From contig SPCL01000134.1 in the NCBI GenBank assembly GCA_004525335.1, positions 1 through 5,617 on the forward strand: a stretch of 5,617 bases of DNA, read 5' to 3'. Under the pieces are notes generated by a model. It was not told the origin of the DNA and did no database searches. It was given only the letters and a program-made list of their open reading frames with translations. Numbering within the stretch: the stretch's first letter is position 1; each line of letters starts with the position of its first letter. This stretch comes from Thermodesulfobacteriales bacterium. GTDB lineage: Bacteria > Desulfobacterota_D > UBA1144 > Nemesobacterales > UBA2774. This document shows, in pieces, positions 5,035 through 5,617 of this stretch. The position numbers and the translations under genes are program-made.

Positions 5035-5352
5035 ATGTCAGAGAAAGAAGCTCCGGAAACAATAGAAGAACAAGTTCATGAAGAAGTTGCTGAAACAACT
5101 GAAGCTGTAGAAGCTTCACAAGAAGACTCTAATGAAGTAGTTGAAGCGGCTGCGGAAGAAGCTAATGAGACGACTCCGGAAGCTCCGCCAGAGAAAAAGG
5201 GATTAATGGAAAGAAGACCTAGCTTTGCCCAGTCCAGTGTCCCTAATGCCCACAGAGGATATAGCGGCACTCCCCCAGTAATCATGCTTTTAATTATTTC
5301 AGTATTTGTCTTGCTAAGTATCATTTTTGCGACAGCAGCAGTAGGAAACTAA
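5035..5352 (+). CDS. Small acidic protein with a C-terminal membrane anchor, function unknown
   Basis: The 105-residue protein has three parts. Residues 1-53 are low-complexity and very acidic (18 Glu and one Asp, with Ala, Thr and Val), probably disordered. Residues 54-78 are basic (K54, K55, R60, R61, R74). Residues 82-102 are one hydrophobic segment (VIMLLIISVFVLLSIIFATAA), only three residues from the C terminus. The basic stretch before the segment predicts the acidic part in the cytoplasm (positive-inside rule), as in a tail-anchored protein. There is no signal peptide and no cysteine. AGAGGA at 5025-5030 precedes the ATG by four bases. The gene follows the CBS gene by 40 bases. I do not recognise the family. 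The Glu/Ala-rich bias also keeps the opposite strand open, but the Shine-Dalgarno, position and membrane segment support this strand. Confidence 0.78.
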   Translation: MSEKEAPETIEEQVHEEVAETTEAVEASQEDSNEVVEAAAEEANETTPEAPPEKKGLMERRPSFAQSSVPNAHRGYSGTPPVIMLLIISVFVLLSIIFATAAVGN

Positions 5353-5391
5353 TCCAACTCAATCAGTATCGACCAATACACATAAATCAGC

Positions 5392-5617
5392 TTAATCTGA
5401 AGTCCCTTTATCCACTAGAGAAATTAGAAACTGACCCGGTACAGGTTTTGGAGGATTGTCTGAAGCAAGCACTACCAGCTCCCCATTTTCTTTTATTATA
5501 AACATCGGAAGGGCTTTATCTCCATAGAGTTCTTTAAAAGAATCATAGTTAAACTCACCCGTTAGAGGAGTCTTTTTTAATGATGCTCCTGAGGAAAATT
5601 TCTCGTCAAGATAAGAG
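5392..5617 (-). CDS. C-terminal fragment, probably the soluble tail of a cation/proton antiporter
   Basis: An open frame on the - strand runs in from the right edge and ends at TAA (5394-5392), giving 74 residues with the start outside the window. The visible part is soluble. It reads TPLTGEFNYDSFKELYGD, then a beta-rich stretch ALPMFIIKENGELVVLASD, then PPKPVPGQFLISLVDKG. The pattern of a hydrophobic strand with a 'DG/NGxL' turn, followed by 'PxPGDxLIxLV', recalls from memory the cytoplasmic TrkA-C-like tail at the end of many Na+/H+ (CPA-type) antiporters. No membrane segment is in view to confirm this. It converges on the acidic membrane protein gene, with 39 bases between stops and no clear terminator. 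Coding is likely; the family is a moderate guess. Confidence 0.6.
   Translation of the reverse strand, partial: SYLDEKFSSGASLKKTPLTGEFNYDSFKELYGDKALPMFIIKENGELVVLASDNPPKPVPGQFLISLVDKGTSD

Noticed and set aside
5076..5324. Open - strand frame of 82 codons opposite the acidic membrane protein gene
   Set aside because: It is a Ser/Ala-rich mirror of the GAA/GCT codons. The + strand has a Shine-Dalgarno, operon position and a membrane segment; this strand has none.

Overview
The window is 5.6 kb of bacterial chromosome with moderately low G+C. Short intergenic gaps, clear Shine-Dalgarno sequences before several genes, and ordinary housekeeping and regulatory families point to a bacterium. I cannot assign the lineage. 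The multicopper oxidase and the putative antiporter would fit an aerobic, free-living organism. The sulfurtransferase and SufE resemble the actinobacterial SseA/SufE pair in motif and order, but the A+T-rich sequence does not look actinobacterial. I see no mobile element, CRISPR array, tRNA or rRNA, and no obvious shift in base composition.

Left part (1-1922): the open 5' edge lies inside a multicopper oxidase gene on the + strand. All four copper-binding motifs are present, so the missing piece is only the N terminus, including any signal peptide. A 239-base gap follows. It contains a small hairpin, a strong UUCG-loop terminator and an extended -10 promoter. These drive a 157-residue protein (1923-2396) that is a lone cyclic-nucleotide-binding-type domain with no DNA-binding part and an unusual phosphate-cassette region.

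Middle (2429-4221, - strand): three genes in the order sseA-type two-domain sulfurtransferase, sufE, sufU. They form a sulfur-trafficking cluster: a persulfide-forming rhodanese, a sulfur-relay protein and an Fe-S scaffold or sulfur acceptor. The cysteine desulfurase SufS and the SufBCD complex are not in the window. The sseA-sufE gap holds an imperfect hairpin with A and T tracts on both sides, which could act as a terminator or attenuator. The two downstream genes have weak ribosome binding sites, while sseA has AGGAGG. Two palindromes with the same CAATATTG core flank sseA.

Right part (4222-5617): a 329-base divergent intergenic region separates sseA from a + strand pair. The pair encodes a protein made of two CBS domains and an acidic protein of 105 residues with a single C-terminal membrane anchor. 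The window ends in the 3' part of a - strand gene whose 74 visible residues resemble the soluble tail of a cation/proton antiporter. That gene converges on the acidic membrane protein gene.

Nothing here is a proven new system. The parts most worth a second look are the sseA-sufE-sufU cluster with its shared palindromes and possible attenuator, the atypical stand-alone cNMP-type domain, and the uncharacterised CBS-protein/tail-anchor pair.
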